Source: Helianthus annuus
Lineage: Eukaryota; Streptophyta; Magnoliopsida; Asterales; Asteraceae
Length of the DNA: 64,000 nt
Direction: 5' to 3'
Assembly (NCBI RefSeq): GCF_002127325.2
Contig: NC_035437.2
Location: 160,067,097-160,131,096 of the forward strand
The notes below the pieces were generated by a model, which ran no database searches, had not been told where the DNA came from, and saw only the letters and a list, made by a program, of their open reading frames with translations. Position numbers and translations under genes: made by a program. Shown here one piece after another: positions 46,639 through 59,931 of this stretch; position 1 is the first letter of the stretch; each line of letters starts with the position of its first letter.

Positions 46639-47198
46639 TGCTATGAGCACTTTTTTTTATGAAAAAATATATCAGCACATTGAAAATAAAAGGAAGATTC
46701 AAATAAAAAATTAATTGTTTGTTAGCATAAATATAGGGAATTCGATATAATTGATATTATTTAGATTATTATTTTATCATTTCTCTAGAATTAGTTGGAT
46801 GTCACATGACAATTTATAAAAGGTTCTTACAGTTTGTAGTTTGTATGCAAAATATGGTTTTCATTTGATACTACTCCTCATCTATAAAATCTAGGAGTTG
46901 GTGTTAATATTTACACACACATTTTTTCACAATTGACTCACCAAGTTAGCACTAAAAATGATACTGTAAAAAAATTCCAAAGTCACCGTTATTTTAGTAT
47001 TTTAGTATTTAGAGTCATGGGGTATGTTGGTCCAAGTCCAGAGTCATTTTCGGTACTTGGGTTCAACAATTCCACTGCGCAACCATTGGATCTATCAAAC
47101 GTAACTTCTTAAAATGTGAAACAAATCCAAACTTTTGTGGTTTTTAAGGGATCTTTTTTCTATTAACTTATTAAAAAATGTCTCCCAACGTAATAGTA
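46639..47198. other. AT-rich intergenic, nothing recognised
   Basis: No open frame, repeat or terminal structure that I can support. Confidence 0.5.
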
Positions 47199-48247
47199 GA
47201 GTTTTTTTCTAAAACAGTGTTGGTAGAAATAATATTTACCAAAATGGTGTTGTTTCAAAAATATTTACCAAAATGGTGTTTTAGTTATAAAATCCAATGA
47301 AAATCTCACTAACAAGTTTCTCACTCCTAAATAAATAATTATTTATTTAATCAATTTTTTCAATATAAGAAAATTGTTATAATATAAAAACGTTATTTTT
47401 TTTTCTTATCACTTCCTCATACAATTATTATTCCGATCATGATTACCTCGAAATTGCAATTTAATATGTGTTTAGCAATAAAAATAGAGAATTATATGTT
47501 CAAACTTTAGATAAAATCATACAGGAGTATTCTTAGAGGATCCAATTCCTACTTTATTCATTTCTTTTCACCTGTGCTACTCAATTTGAAATTAGTTTTC
47601 AACATACAAGTAATATTTCATTTGTTAGCGTGAGAATGATTTAATTTGAGGTTCCAAAAGAAGTATAATGTGAATTTTTTTTTTCATATGATTTTGTATT
47701 TTACGTGGGCTAATTGCAACCTGGATTCAAAATTGTTATTCGAATTCGGTTCCGTCCCGTCCCGTTCATATTTTGTTGTTTTCGGGTCCCATTCGAATAA
47801 TGAGTTGTTTAAAACACGATAATGAACTGATGATCCGAACTGAATTCCGAGTTCCGAACTCAGTTTTTTAATCGATTTATAGACTCACTGTTTCATCATA
47901 TAGTAAAAAATAACATTGTTAGTACAAGTGAAATTACAATTTTGAGTAAATATTTGAGGTGAACTGGAGAATGTAATAAAAAAAATATTCTTATATTTTA
48001 ACAAATTCCTCATGTTAGTGACAACAAAAAAAATCTTATATTTTAACAAATTTCTCATGTTAAAAAAATTAATTAAATCAGTAATTATTCCATGAATTGA
48101 AGTTCTCCAATGAAATTAGGAGTGATAAACTTGTAACTTACATTTTTCTTGAATTTTACAACTAAAACATCATTTTGGTAAATATTTTTAAAACAACACC
48201 ATTTTGGTAAATACTTTTTTCACCAACACTCTTTTAGAAAAAAACTC
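47199..48247. mobile_element. MULE-type foldback element (about 1.05 kb)
   Basis: Inverted arms of about 95 bp start GAGTTTTTTTCTAAAA and contain two ACCAAAATGGTGTTGTTT-like motifs each. Flanks GTAATAGTA (47190-47198) and AAAATAGTA (48248-48256) agree at 7 of 9 positions, fitting an aged 9-bp Mutator-type duplication. No transposase. 47745-47860 has a tract of TTCGGTTCCGTCCCG-like imperfect repeats. Confidence 0.65.
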
Positions 48248-48256
48248 AAAATAGTA

Positions 48257-48692
48257 AAGGTGTTAGGTATCTATAAACATGCTTTAATAATATGTACTCG
48301 ATAAACAAAATCGATATTTAACCTCATCCCTTGACATACTTTTACCGTGCATGTCACCACTTTTAAAGTTCAAATGCTACGAGAGGAGAGCAATTTTTCT
48401 TTTTTTTTTAGAAAAGAATGTATGAGATCTTTAATTTTTCGTGTTATAAATTTTCATTGAGATAGTTGGATTTTCGTTCTCATCTGAGTAGTAGCCCCAA
48501 CTTCAATGAGTGGGTACATACACATATTTTATTAATCGTTAAGACATTTTCAAATGAAATGCAAGCATAATCACAAAGCCACTCGTTAGAGCCGGACCGA
48601 GTCATGTGCAGGGGTGACCGCACAGGTGTCTACTTTCACGAGGGGCCAAATATTTTAAATTTTTGTTATGTATTATATGTTTTATATATAAC
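48257..48692. other. AT-rich intergenic, nothing recognised
   Basis: Short frames only. 48590-48650 resembles a MITE end (GCCGGACCGAG) but no partner was found. Confidence 0.4.
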
Positions 48693-49403
48693 TAGGGCTG
48701 TAAACGAACCGAACAAACACGAACAAGGCTTTGTTCGTGTTCGTTCGTTAAGGAAATTAACATGTTCGCGAACTGTTCACGAACGCTTACCGAACATAAG
48801 TTTATGCTCGTGTTCGTTCGTTAAGGAAATTCAGTTGTTCACGAACAGTTCGTGAACACTGGTCTCGGACACAAACAAACACAAGCAAATAAAGTCAAAC
48901 GCAAACGAACATTTAACTTGAAAATAAAAAATAAAAACATTGTTATCCTTAAACATTGTATATAAGCAGTTAAATAAAACCAACAAATAATAAATCAAAA
49001 CACAAGAAGTCTACTACATCACCAAACGATGAATCAAGTTTAACTAACTTAGATATAATCATCCCCAAAAATGTCTTAGAATGTCCAAATTTTAACTATT
49101 TAGAAAAATAGGGTTTCAAGTTTTTAATATATTTAGATAAAAGGTTTATTATTTATTATTTTTTTTAATATAATCAAACGAACGTAAACTAACGAACATG
49201 AACGAACGTAACCGCACATATTACCGAACGTTCACGAACGCAATCGAACGAACGAGACCTATGTTCGTGTTCGTTCGCTAAGCTAACCGAACAAAAAAAT
49301 TTTGTTCGTGTTCGTTCGCTAAGCTAATCGAACGAACACAACGAACTTCCCGCCGAACAGTTCACGAACTGTTCGCTAAACGTTCGGTTCGTTTACAGCC
49401 CTA
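48693..49403. mobile_element. hAT-type MITE rich in GTTCGTTCG (711 bp)
   Basis: Termini TAGGGCTGTAAACGAACC on both strands with a perfect 8-bp duplication TATATAAC (48685-48692 and 49404-49411). Arms are packed with CGAACGAACAC/GTGTTCGTTCG words, so each arm also folds on itself. Confidence 0.85.
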
Positions 49404-49411
49404 TATATAAC

Positions 49412-50394
49412 AAAATCACGCACTTAAATTCAAGACCCCACTAAAAAACAGTAAAGCAGTTACCTACTTAGTTTTAGCCCATTTTGGGGTCCATTTATCT
49501 TCCTATTAGTCTATTATTGATTTTTTTATATATGAGTTTCTATTCAAGAGCCCATTTTTTCTACTCATACAATGTCTTTGAATTCTTAAAGCCAACCATG
49601 CCATTCATTTTAACCATGTTTTAGTTATTACAGTTTTCAAACAGTTCACACTTGTATTGCAAGTAGTTTCTTTGAATAAACAAGTTGTATTGTCGCAAAA
49701 GCTTCTTTAGGATAATTAATTATCAAACTCGAAAGTTTTGTTGTACTTGTTATGCGGTCTGCGCCTTGCTAGTCCGTAGTAGTGATTAATATTATACCTC
49801 TTGTTCCACTAAAAAATAAATCAAACTCGAATAATAAGTAATATTGTAATAATATAATATTTTTGTGACACGTCAAAAAAGTATAGTTTAAAGTATATCA
49901 ATTTGTGACGGCTTTGTGATGGTTTTGGGTCATGACAAAAACTATTTTACCAAATTCGTACTTGTAAGTTGTAAGTTGATAAGAAATGTTAGCATTGACA
50001 TGGTAATTGTAATAAAAGATGATAAGTAATGTATTTAATCAAGTTTAGTATAGCTGTGACATAGTTTTGCTAGCCACGCTTATGATTGTCGCATGTTGCT
50101 TTCTCTCTATCTTGGTTGTTTAATAAGCCTTGGCTCTCAACCTAAAGCTCATGAAATGGTGTTATGCCGCCCAAACCCCAATATGCCTCCATGTTGGCTT
50201 ATATGGAAGGACGGTTATGTCATCTCCAACTTCTACTCCATGTTTTCTTAATCTTTGTTGGCTTATATGGAAGGACGATTGACGACGTACACTCCAGCCG
50301 CATCCACAAGGTACAACTCAACAACTCGACCACCTAACTCTAGTCGTGGCTCAAAGGTCTTGGCACCACTCACACCTTAGCTCGCCGTGTCTTG
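49412..50394. other. intergenic, nothing recognised
   Basis: Includes a 23-bp segment with TTGGCTTATATGGAAGGACG repeated at about 50193 and 50258. It could include the 3' LTR of the adjacent copia relic, but no match to a 5' LTR was seen. Confidence 0.4.
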
Positions 50395-52600
50395 CCTTAA
50401 CCTTTCGTGACTTGCCTCAATTTGCCGCCCCTTAGTTGCAGCTCAACTTCTTCTCGTCGCCATTCAGTGTTGACTTTAATACTCCTTTTCAACATCGAAA
50501 TTGGGTTAATCTCCCCAACATTCATATCCTGGGTTGATCTCCTTTTAGATTCTGACTTGTTTCTCCAGGGTCTTTCATACATCATAATACTCGCATATCT
50601 TTGAGTTTAATTCTTGGACTTTCTTTGGTCACAATATCTTCATGTTGGTCTTCCCATGCAATGTACTCTACTGTGAATTTTTCTTTCTCGACTTCATGAC
50701 TAAACATCATAGCATCATAGTAGTTCGCCCATTCAAGTTCGAAACAGTTGTTCTATCTACTAAACACAACTCATCCATTCTTGTTCTACCTTCATATATT
50801 GGAACCCCACAAACCTTAACATGCATCCCACTTAACATATATGTCTATAGTGCAACCACATTAAACATCTTTCTAATAGATATGCAATCAATCTTCGGCT
50901 CATCAACCTCACGGAGTTCCTCTAACTCATTTTGCATGCACCTTATTATGAATTTCTCTTTCAACCAAAGATTGACAATGGATTTATGAATTTAACTATC
51001 AACCCATTTTGATTTTAAAAAACTTGGTGTAGCAAGCCCTTGAGCATCATCCATGTCCATGTGCCACGTGCACTCCTATTCCACCTCTGAACTTAGAGAG
51101 TTTTGAAGAATTGGACTTGTCAATAATACTTCAGTGTTCTCTATATGTTTAGTCTCAGCATCTCTTAACCAATCTATCTCTTTTGTTTGACTTTTCAAAT
51201 TCTTTGTAGAACTATTTTTCTTGTGAGTGAGCATTCACGTTTATTAATCCGATAATTTTATCTTCCAAATCGGAGTTTCAACTTCGACATCACTAGTAGT
51301 CATCGTCTGAACACCATCTTCCTTTTGTCTGTGTCTCTCCATACTTATGGTTCAATGATGGTTGCAAAAGCAACAACATTGATAACGTGAGCAACCCATG
51401 CTTATGTTTCTCATTCCTCTTCATTGTAAACAACTGCGGAGTTTCCTTCTTGTTGCATCTCTGAACAACAATCTCGAGCCGCGTGTCCCTCATGTCCACA
51501 ATTATAACACTTGAAAGAAAATCATTTACTATTGATCTGGATTTTTTCCCTTACCTTGCTCTTGTTCATCGGATGACCAATTATCCTTGTTTCCTGCCTG
51601 TTGTCTTGACTTATCATGAGTTCGCTTGACAAAATTTGCTTGACTTGATTTTTGTTTAACGATACGTTCCTTTGCCACGTTCTGCATACAAGGCTTCTGC
51701 TTCAGCTTTTGAAAGAATGGAAACTAAATATTCACTCATCTTCTTTACTAACACTTCCCGACTCGCTAGTAGGCTCTCAAACTCTGCAAGCAACGGTTGA
51801 TTCAACCATCTTGAACAACCGCACCATAGCCTCGAAGCACATTTAAAACTATGAATGATGATTCGTTACTCCAATATACCAATTTCTCGGCACAATGTTT
51901 CCACCTTGTGTTTTAAACATTGTGGTATCGTCATATCCATCCGGCTAATCGATTACAACTCGCTTTTTAAGAGTTGTAACTTGGTGTTGTTCTCTCTGGA
52001 GCTGCAAGTACATCCCAAGCCTTCTTCGGGGTTGCTAAGTCACATATGTACTCAAGTAGCTCTTCTTCAATGGTGGTCTTTAAGATAAACATTGTTTTCC
52101 CAACCTTGATCTTCCCGTTGTATATGGCTCCATTCGTATCGATTCTTGATTGTGTTGTCTCAAACAGTTCAGACCTCCAACATGTCTTACTCTTGCAAAT
52201 ACGAACTTATGTAAGTAGACCATGTGTTGTAATTTTGGTTGTTAAGTATGTTGACAATGCCAACTACTTGAAAATCGACTATCATACCCTTTTATTTGAT
52301 TTTCTTTATCATTCTTTACTTGGCTTGATCTCTACATGGTCTTGATCCCTGACTCGCCCTATAAATATTGTTCTTCAGCTCATCACATTCCTCCACATGG
52401 ATTTGCGTCTACAGTTGATTTCTCCTTGATCCACATAGGATATCTTCGACTTGATTAGAAACGCACAGATGCGACACAACTTCTTTGGTTGATCGATTCT
52501 CTTCATGAGTTGCAATCTACAGCCTTTGATCCTAAATAACAGCTTTGAAACTCTGATAATACTTGTTAAATTAGTGACGCCAGAATACAACCTCAAATTG
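50395..52600 (-). pseudogene. Ty1/copia relic: gag and RNase H tail, pol mostly deleted
   Basis: On the minus strand, downstream of a degraded primer-site-like TATCAGAG (about 52555), gag remnants are spread over frames: YNTWSTYISSYLQEQDMLEV and KTTIEEELLEYICDLATPKK (about 52050-52230), FESLLASREVLVKKMSEYL (about 51720-51780), then the zinc knuckle CYNCGHEGHAARDC (51509-51468). After a short unrecognised stretch comes an RNase H end, EKEKFTVEYIAWEDQHEDIV and TKESPRIKLKDMR (about 50600-50690), then GGAGATTAACCC like a copia polypurine tract. Protease, integrase and most of RT are missing. Confidence 0.7.
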
Positions 52601-53020
52601 AGATCCCGAACTCAAGTCATTGCACAACTTCTTTGACTCTTTTATCAATGAAAACTTCCAAAGAAATGATTACAAGGGTATCAAAATCTAGACTCCAACA
52701 TGGGGATTTATACTACTTCCTTACCTTGCTAAACAAGTAATTTGTAATCAACTCATATACTTAAACATTAAGATATACACACTAAATAAAGCCTATCCAA
52801 ATCTAACTTGGACTTTGACTTGAAAACTTAGTCAATCAAACAAATATGACGCATAAGCTTCGGCTCAACAACTTCCATTCCAGATACCTGATAACGTCGA
52901 CTTAGCAGGTCAGTTATGGGTTGTTAAACGTTAATTTAGGCCAAGCTAAAAATAGCTCAAATTTTTTTAACATGAAATAAATTGTTATTACATATTTCTA
53001 TATATTAGCATATTACACAA
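52601..53020 (-). other. possible copia 5' LTR and AT-rich flank
   Basis: Upstream of the copia relic on the minus strand, containing a GTATAAATCCCC promoter-like box (about 52705-52715). LTR limits could not be fixed because no second copy is visible. Confidence 0.35.
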
Positions 53021-54666
53021 TATTAAAAAGGGTTATTGGATTTTAATAATCCGAAGTTTCATCCGTTGGCCACTAATAATCCAAACTTCAAAAATTCCCT
53101 GTAATAATTCCAAGTTGTAAGATTTTGGCCCCCAATGATCCTTTGCTAACTGGGTTAGTGTTTGATGATGTGGATGCTGAAGTGGACGCTGATGTGTAAA
53201 AAAAAATAAGCCGGTTCATTATGTGGATGATGATGTGGATATTGATATGAAAAAAAATATTTTTTTAATTATATATAAATATACACAGACAATCACCATC
53301 TTCACCACCACCACCACTCCACAACCTCACTACCACCACAACCACCCAACTCCCACCGCACAACCACCATCTTCAACCCCCTCTGACCACCCAGCTCCCA
53401 CCACACAACCACCATCTTCAATCCCCTCCGACCACCACCTACCATCCATTCCCACAATCCTTCAATCTCCAATGAAATCAGAACCTCTGCAACAACAACA
53501 ATGGAATAACCCTATTTCCACTCCACCACATCTACATCCGCACCACCATATCGACCTCTGCTCCAACAACAATAATGGAATTAACCCTATTCCCACGGTT
53601 ATGGATCCTTCATCGGTGACGGTTAGGTCAAGTTTGAGAACTGTCGCAACCCCTGTCCCCTAACAACCCGGGAACGGCCGGCCGCGGCCAGTTTTGGTGG
53701 TATCTGTGTTTATCCATTTTGGCAGCGGAAATTACATCAGGACCGTAGTTAGGAAATATTTTATCAGAGTAAAATACCACACTTTCATAATATTAAACAC
53801 GTGGGAGAAATCCCAAGTTTTAAGTACACACATTTTCATAGGGATAAACCCTATTTTATTTAATAAAACATCTCTTTATTTTAGGTAACTTTATAGCCAC
53901 TTTTCCAAGCCTTCAGTGCTCTCCAGCTGGCTTCTTTTTGCTTTCACAATTTGTTACTTGAAACGCGTTTAAAAATATTTTGTCAGTGGGAAATACTGGT
54001 GAGTGAATCTCAGTTTAATCAAGTTTAGTAAAACCATTGTACAGTATTGAGGGCGGTCACGCAATTACATTTATTTCCCTCTATTCAATTACCACCCACG
54101 GTACTGTCAACCCGATGTAACATCCAAAAATTTACAAACATTATGAAACGAGTATACGAAGTATTTGGGTTTTACCAAACTTCCTCGGTTGACGACTTAA
54201 GACGCATAAGGTGTGACTTAACGGAGATAACTAGTTCAAGGGTTTGATTGTCATTATTTGAAATTATTTTATATAGCTTTGGGGACAATTTACATAAATG
54301 GATTTTGAGGGGCCAAAGTGTAATGCTAGAATTCTAAAAACTAACTGGATAACTAAAAACCCTAGGCCATGCGGCTAGGTAGTTTACGGCAGAAAGAAAA
54401 ACACGAGAAAGAAAGAGAATCAAGCGAAGAGAGAAAAAGATTGGACGAGGGAAGGGGCGGTGACTCGGGTTCGTGGCTTCCAGTCGTGATTTCAGTTTTG
54501 GTGGAGATGGATGAAGGCGATGGTGGTGTAGGGTGTCGTATAACGTTCTGATGTGCGATGATGGTGTGCTTATCATGGGTTACGCTAAGGGCGATGAAGA
54601 AGTATCATGGTGATGTTTTGTAATGTTAGTGATCGATGCGGTGACGGTGGTGTCGTGATGCAATGG

Positions 54667-54870
54667 CACTAGTACAAATTTGATCAAAAGATGTGGTTAA
54701 ATTGGCTATGAGATGCGGTTTTAGACCCGTATCTTATGGCAAGGCATCTTTTAGCTATATGCCAAAAGATGCGGTTACAAGAGATGCGGTTCTAGAACCA
54801 CATCTTTTGATATATTAACAAAAAAACTCATTTTCCTAATATACTCAAGAGATGAGGTTCTAGAACCGCA
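54667..54870. repeat. CACTA left subterminal repeat zone
   Basis: At least six copies of a 12-14 bp word, AGATGCGGTT/AACCGCATCT and variants, some paired as GGTTCTAGAACC palindromes (about 54795 and 54858). Confidence 0.85.
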
Positions 54871-54890
54871 TCTATTGGTGTTTAGAGTAA

Positions 54891-54891
<1 letters not shown>

Positions 54892-54960
<69 letters not shown>
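54892..54960. repeat. (TA)n microsatellite in CACTA
   Basis: About 33 TA units just inside the left subterminal zone. Confidence 0.95.
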
Positions 54961-54964
<4 letters not shown>

Positions 54965-56379
54965 AATAAATTCCCATAATTAATAAATTGTGTAAAAATT
55001 AAAATAAAATATACAAAAAAGAACAAAATTAAATTAGAACCAATATAATATGACCCAAGATTACAAAATACAAAGGTTTCAAAGTAACACAATATTACAA
55101 AAGTTTTCCAATAACACAATAATACATATAACTCTAAAGATGAAAGTGATATACAATAACTTCCTGAACCAAACCGACAGACGTCTTCATACTTTCAACC
55201 CAAACCAATGTCTTTAATCCATACTTGCAACCGGAATCGTAGAAGAGAAAAAGTTCATTCAACTAACCGAAAAAGTGTTGAGGTTGTAGATGGCCCTATG
55301 AAAATCAAATTCCAGTTGTATAGCAACACGAACCGGGCCATGCCATACCGGAAGCCGCCGTCTCTAACCTATAAGCCATATTCATAGACAAACTATCAAA
55401 AACCAACACGAAATCAAAGCATATCATTTTTTACTCTGTTGAAGTGGCCAACTTTCTTAATTTTTACAATTGAATACGTTATCACATATTCACACCCTAT
55501 TGAGAACAATGGAATTGAGTGTTCTATTTTTTCATAACTCACCATAACACTATGAGAAAAAAATAGTTAGTGTAGGAGTAGCACCATGTCCCCACCATCA
55601 TCCTCCAAGTTTATAATATATATATACTGCATTTCCATGGAGGAAGACTTGTATTCTGTACTATTTGGCTTATCCATCAACCTTTCATCATAGCCAAATT
55701 CACAAGTATCACGTACAAATTCATCAATCATATTCAAATCTATAGATGAACAACAGTTTTAGTATTCATATTTAACACCTGAACTATTGAAACGTTAAAA
55801 GAAATGGACTAAAAAAGTGAATAGTCAGCCCAACCGACCATGACCCGTAACCCATACTAAAAAAGTTACATGTTTGACACCCACTCGAACCACTCATTTT
55901 GACATTTCTAGTAAGAGAAAAGAGGACTCAAAGCATATGAATGTAAGATAACCAGTAATATGACGATTGTGTGAACTTTTATTTTTATATATATGGCCAT
56001 AGGATACGAGAAGAAAAAGTGAACAAACCAATTCAGAAGATACATGTTCTACGATGAGGTCATACATAGGCTGAGGGGCACATATATGGCAAGTATGTGA
56101 ATATAAGAAGTGCATAGAAATAAGAAATCACATGTGCAGTAACAAAAATAACATGTTGAAATCTAACCCAAAATGGAAATGAAGCATGGCAGTTCAATTG
56201 TTGATTGCATATATGATTAAAGTAAAAAGAACAGACCTTCCGTTAGAGAGCTTCATTTTCACAACTTCAAACAAACAACCAAAGTACTATGATGTGAGCT
56301 CTTTTCATAAACCTACAAATACCATATAACAGGCCAACAAATTAACACACAATTTGACATGTAATTAGGAAAAATAACT

Positions 56380-56530
56380 ACTTTCAGATGATCAAACGGA
56401 AGTTTTGCATAAGAAGGCTCTTTATCAAACTTCAAATTAACAACATATTCCAAAAGATTTCTAAATGGGGCAGGACAAGATCCAGAAAGTGTTTTGAGAG
56501 AGGAGTTGCCATCTTCTTCTTGCACACAAG
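56380..56530 (-). pseudogene. captured MUT9-like (casein kinase 1 family) exon
   Basis: The minus strand encodes GSCPAPFRNLLEYVVNLKFD and EPSYAKL, matching the C-terminal kinase-lobe segment of plant MUT9-like kinases (family pattern CPAPFKQFLE-VVN-KFDEEPNYSKL). Just upstream MATPL appears in another frame, matching the KMATSPE that precedes this segment in the family, so there is a frameshift. After AKL the expected ISLF is replaced. MUT9-like kinases are nuclear Ser/Thr kinases acting on histone H3 and light-signalling proteins. The catalytic loop is not in this fragment. 55150-56300 and 56750-57050 may hold other parts of the captured gene, but I could not align them. Confidence 0.65.
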
Positions 56531-57566
56531 ACATCCTTTATTTCGTCCCTACAACAGTTAAATCACTTCATTATAAAACATCTTTTTAACGGGTGATAAA
56601 TATGTCCACCTTAACCGACTAAACAGTAAACACTAAATCATCTATTTGATAGATTTTTATAGAACAGGTATCAACGAGACCTGTAATTTCTACCTGCATA
56701 TTAGATCACAAATCAGAAATCAATTTCGAGTTTAGCACTAAGAATTACTTACGAATGTTCAACCCTAACCACCGTTTACTCGTTGTTCGGTTACAAAAAC
56801 ATCAGCGACTATCAGCACTGACCCACACAACAAACAGAGATCGCAGTGGGTAGTTAACCTCCATCTCGATCTTGCCGACGCTTCCACATTTAAAAGCCTT
56901 CCATGAGGGGGAAACGAGAATGAGTGTGTGATGGAAACAAAGATTTTGGGGGGAAGACTGAATTTTTGAGAGAAACATGGGGTATTTGAGTATTTGGGAA
57001 CTTTTGGAGGGATAATGAAATTGTTGAGGCGGGATATGAAAATCAAAAGTTTTTTTTTTGTTTAATTAAAAAATGTAAGAATAATAAAATGTTTATTATA
57101 AAAATAAAACAAAAACTTATATAACAATAGAGTTAAATGCAATTTGCGTCTCTGATCATTCTGCTCAGGAGTATGTCGAGTTCTCAAAATCCTTTTTTTA
57201 CTCTTGAGTCCCAGAGTAATAAAAAGTGCTTGCATCTGAGTCACCCCTCACTAACCGAGTTCACTTTTAAGGTTAAATGACCAGTTTGCCTTTCAATAGG
57301 AACCCTGTGGTATTATATATGTTGCAATTGAGTCCCCGACGAGCCTGTTGATTTTACCCGCCTATTTTAAATAATCCCAACTTTTATTGAGTCCCTAAGG
57401 TGTTTATTGATTACTTAACCAATGTTGATTGTTATTAACCTTATATGATCATCCTTGATAGTTAGTTACCAATATTAAACCTTAATGTTAACCATTAAGT
57501 AACTTTGACCCTAATTGACTATTATTAACCCTTTGGGACAAGTATTAACTCTGATTAAGTACCATT

Positions 57567-57685
57567 GGCCACCAATGGGGTGGTGGTCCATTGCAAAACG
57601 CAAAGCTTTAAACACTTTATGAGAGGAGGAGGTTTTGGGTTCAAGTCTCATAGACAGTAGGGAATAAAAAAATTGTTGTTAAAAA
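57567..57685 (+). mobile_element. SINE (about 119 bp) in CACTA
   Basis: Starts GGCCACCAATGGGG, has an A-box-like TGGTGGTCC and a B-box-like GGTTCAAGTCTC 60-70 bp later, ends TTGTTGTT plus an A run. 10-bp flanking duplication AAGTACCATT (57557-57566 and 57686-57695). These are the marks of a tRNA-derived retroposon. Confidence 0.65.
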
Positions 57686-57890
57686 AAGTACCATTAAAAT
57701 CATTGGTTAGAAATCGAACGAGTTAACCAACACTGACCCTAAGTGGCCCATTAACCATCCTAGTGGACCATTGATCACCCTAAACGCCCTTCGTTGACAA
57801 TAATGGAACATGAACAACCTTAGTTGAGCACCACTGTCCCTAATTTGGTTATCCTAAGAAAAATATCTGTTTATTATTATTAATTATCAA

Positions 57891-58290
57891 CTAGTGAATT
57901 AGCCCGCGCTACGCGCGAGTGTTTGTATTGATACGCGTAACGATGTTCGGTCGTAACCTAATTGATATTGATATGGTTTAGATGGTATCATGTTAGTTCA
58001 TCACCGATACCAACACTTAACATTTAACTGGAAGCATTTTGGATTTTGGGAAGGAAAGTCAAGTATAAATGTCGTCACCGTTAATCTCCTGTTTCTCAGT
58101 TATGTTGTAAATTAATATAAGCATAGAATACTATATATGAAAACCCTTTTTTTATATTTTGTTATCTAATATCATGAATAACAAAATCAATCATATTAGT
58201 ATATACTTATCTTTATAAATAGTTTTTATTTATTAATCATAGAATTTACATAATACTATTTTTTATTATTAGTTTTTATCTATTACTGTT
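57891..58290 (-). mobile_element. Helitron 3' end, extent uncertain
   Basis: Minus strand: hairpin CTCGCGCGTAGCGCGGG (57919-57903 region), then CTAATTCACTAG ending at 57891 with host T next. The 5' end was not fixed. It must lie left of the CACTA right subterminal repeats (58295). Confidence 0.45.
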
Positions 58291-58294
58291 ATAT

Positions 58295-58507
58295 CAAGAG
58301 ATGCGGTTCTAGAACCGCATCTTTTGGCTCTTGAGCTTTTTTAAAACACCCTTAAGATGCGGTTACATAAAAACCGCATCTTTTGTCTAATGCTTTTTTT
58401 TCAAAACAAACAAATCTTTTATAAAACATCTATAAGATGCGGTTAGAGAGGGGAACCGCATCTTTTGAAAACACCCATAGCATCTTTTGCTCAATTATGT
58501 ACTAGTG
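58295..58507. repeat. CACTA right subterminal repeat zone
   Basis: Repeated AAGATGCGGTT and AACCGCATCTTTTG words, including palindromic pairs at 58300-58325, 58355-58385 and 58433-58468. Confidence 0.85.
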
Positions 58508-59931
58508 TGGTGACGACGGTACGGCGATGGCGAGTGATGAAGTGTAGCGTGGCATGAAGATGGTTGGGACTGTTGTAGTGTTATGGTTGATGAGCGACAG
58601 TGTACGATGAGGAGGGTAGTGTGTGGTGATGAGTTAGAGTGGTTATATGATGTGGTGCGATGATGGCTTTGGTTATGAAGGTGAGAGTGGTGGTGATCTG
58701 GTGGAAACAGTGATGTGCAATGGAAATGGCGATGTCGATGTTGATATCGTGGTCAGTTATGGCTACGGTGAGGGTAAAGAATTGGTTCAATCTGGGTTTG
58801 GGTTTGCAAGAACCATGAATAACGAGTGCGGGCTTGGGTGAAGATGAAGGTGCATGCGTATGATGATGATGGTGTGTGAAGGTGAGGATGTGAGTGTATG
58901 AAAAAAATACACCATGTGCCCTCAGGTTTACTATTGTGAACTGATAATGCTCAATTGTTGTGAACTGATGAAGACACAATGCATGTTGTGCCATAGAAAC
59001 CAAAATGAGATCGGAGGATATATATATGGACGAGTATGTCTCATGGTGAGTTAATAAGTATTGCATGTTGGGGATATTTGCACAAGAATTATGGGTTTTG
59101 AAAAAAAAAAAAAAAAGAAAAGAAAAATAGAAAGTCAAAACAGCAAGTTCATGGGATTACGCATGTGTGTTTTTTATGTATTGAAGTCTTGATGGGTTCA
59201 TGCATGGAAAGTAGAAGTGCATGGGTATTTCATGTTATGGAACGTAGGCTGGATTCAAGAATAATATTAGTGCATGTGGGTTGTAATACATGCATGGGAA
59301 AAATCATTGTAATATATGATGATGTGATGTGACATGGAATGGGTGGTGGACGTGCATGGAACCCCGGTGCGGGTTCACGGGTTCGAATGACCGAGGTGAT
59401 CCGAACTTGATGACACACGGGTTAGTCGACTTCAAGCTTGGGATGTGGTACGAGACGGGTAGCTTGTGGTTTTAGAGCCTTGCAACCGGTGAGTTCTAAT
59501 CCCCTTTTTCTTAAATATTTTCGGGGCTAGCATACATGCTTTTCACATGTTTTAATACATGTTACAAGCTTTATAGATTAATAATTTTGCGATTAAAATG
59601 TTTTATATATAAACTTTTTTTTTTCCAAGAATAATGTTTTTATACGACGTAGTGATTAATCGGGTTATATGAGTCCTGCATAGGTGTATGCCATTTTGAT
59701 TACTTATGTCGAGGTCGTATAGGTATGGGGCGTGGTAGGTGTCGATATTAAAAGCACAACTTGTGTTGTGATAAATTTTATTCGATAATTCTATCATAGG
59801 TTTCGAACCTTAGTGGTAGTGAGATCGTGAAGGTAGTAGTTGCCGCGTAGTTGACGTGCTTTTAACATTGTATGTGTATTTTTATGCCTTATGTGAATTA
59901 GCATCCTTGAGGTGCTTGATATCGGTTACCC

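Larger units (their letters stand above)
54667..58507. mobile_element. CACTA (En/Spm) element, non-autonomous, 3.84 kb
   Basis: Ends CACTAGTACAAATTTGATC and (reverse complement) CACTAGTACATAATTGAGC, continuing CAAAAGATG. 3-bp duplication TGG (54664-54666 and 58508-58510). Subterminal zones carry many AAGATGCGGTT words and palindromes GATGCGGTTCTAGAACCGCATC (55 percent of copies inverted), as expected for CACTA transposase-binding repeats. No transposase. It contains a kinase gene fragment, a SINE and a Helitron end. Confidence 0.93.

Noticed and set aside
53223..53663. His/Pro/Thr-rich ORF of 146 codons
   Set aside because: Low-complexity CCACC tract in the MULE subterminal arm. The opposite arm (61758-62152) gives the mirror image.
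58581..59138. Minus-strand ORF of 185 codons, His/Ile-rich
   Set aside because: Lies in solo LTR B, low-complexity ATGATGG-type repeats, no domain.
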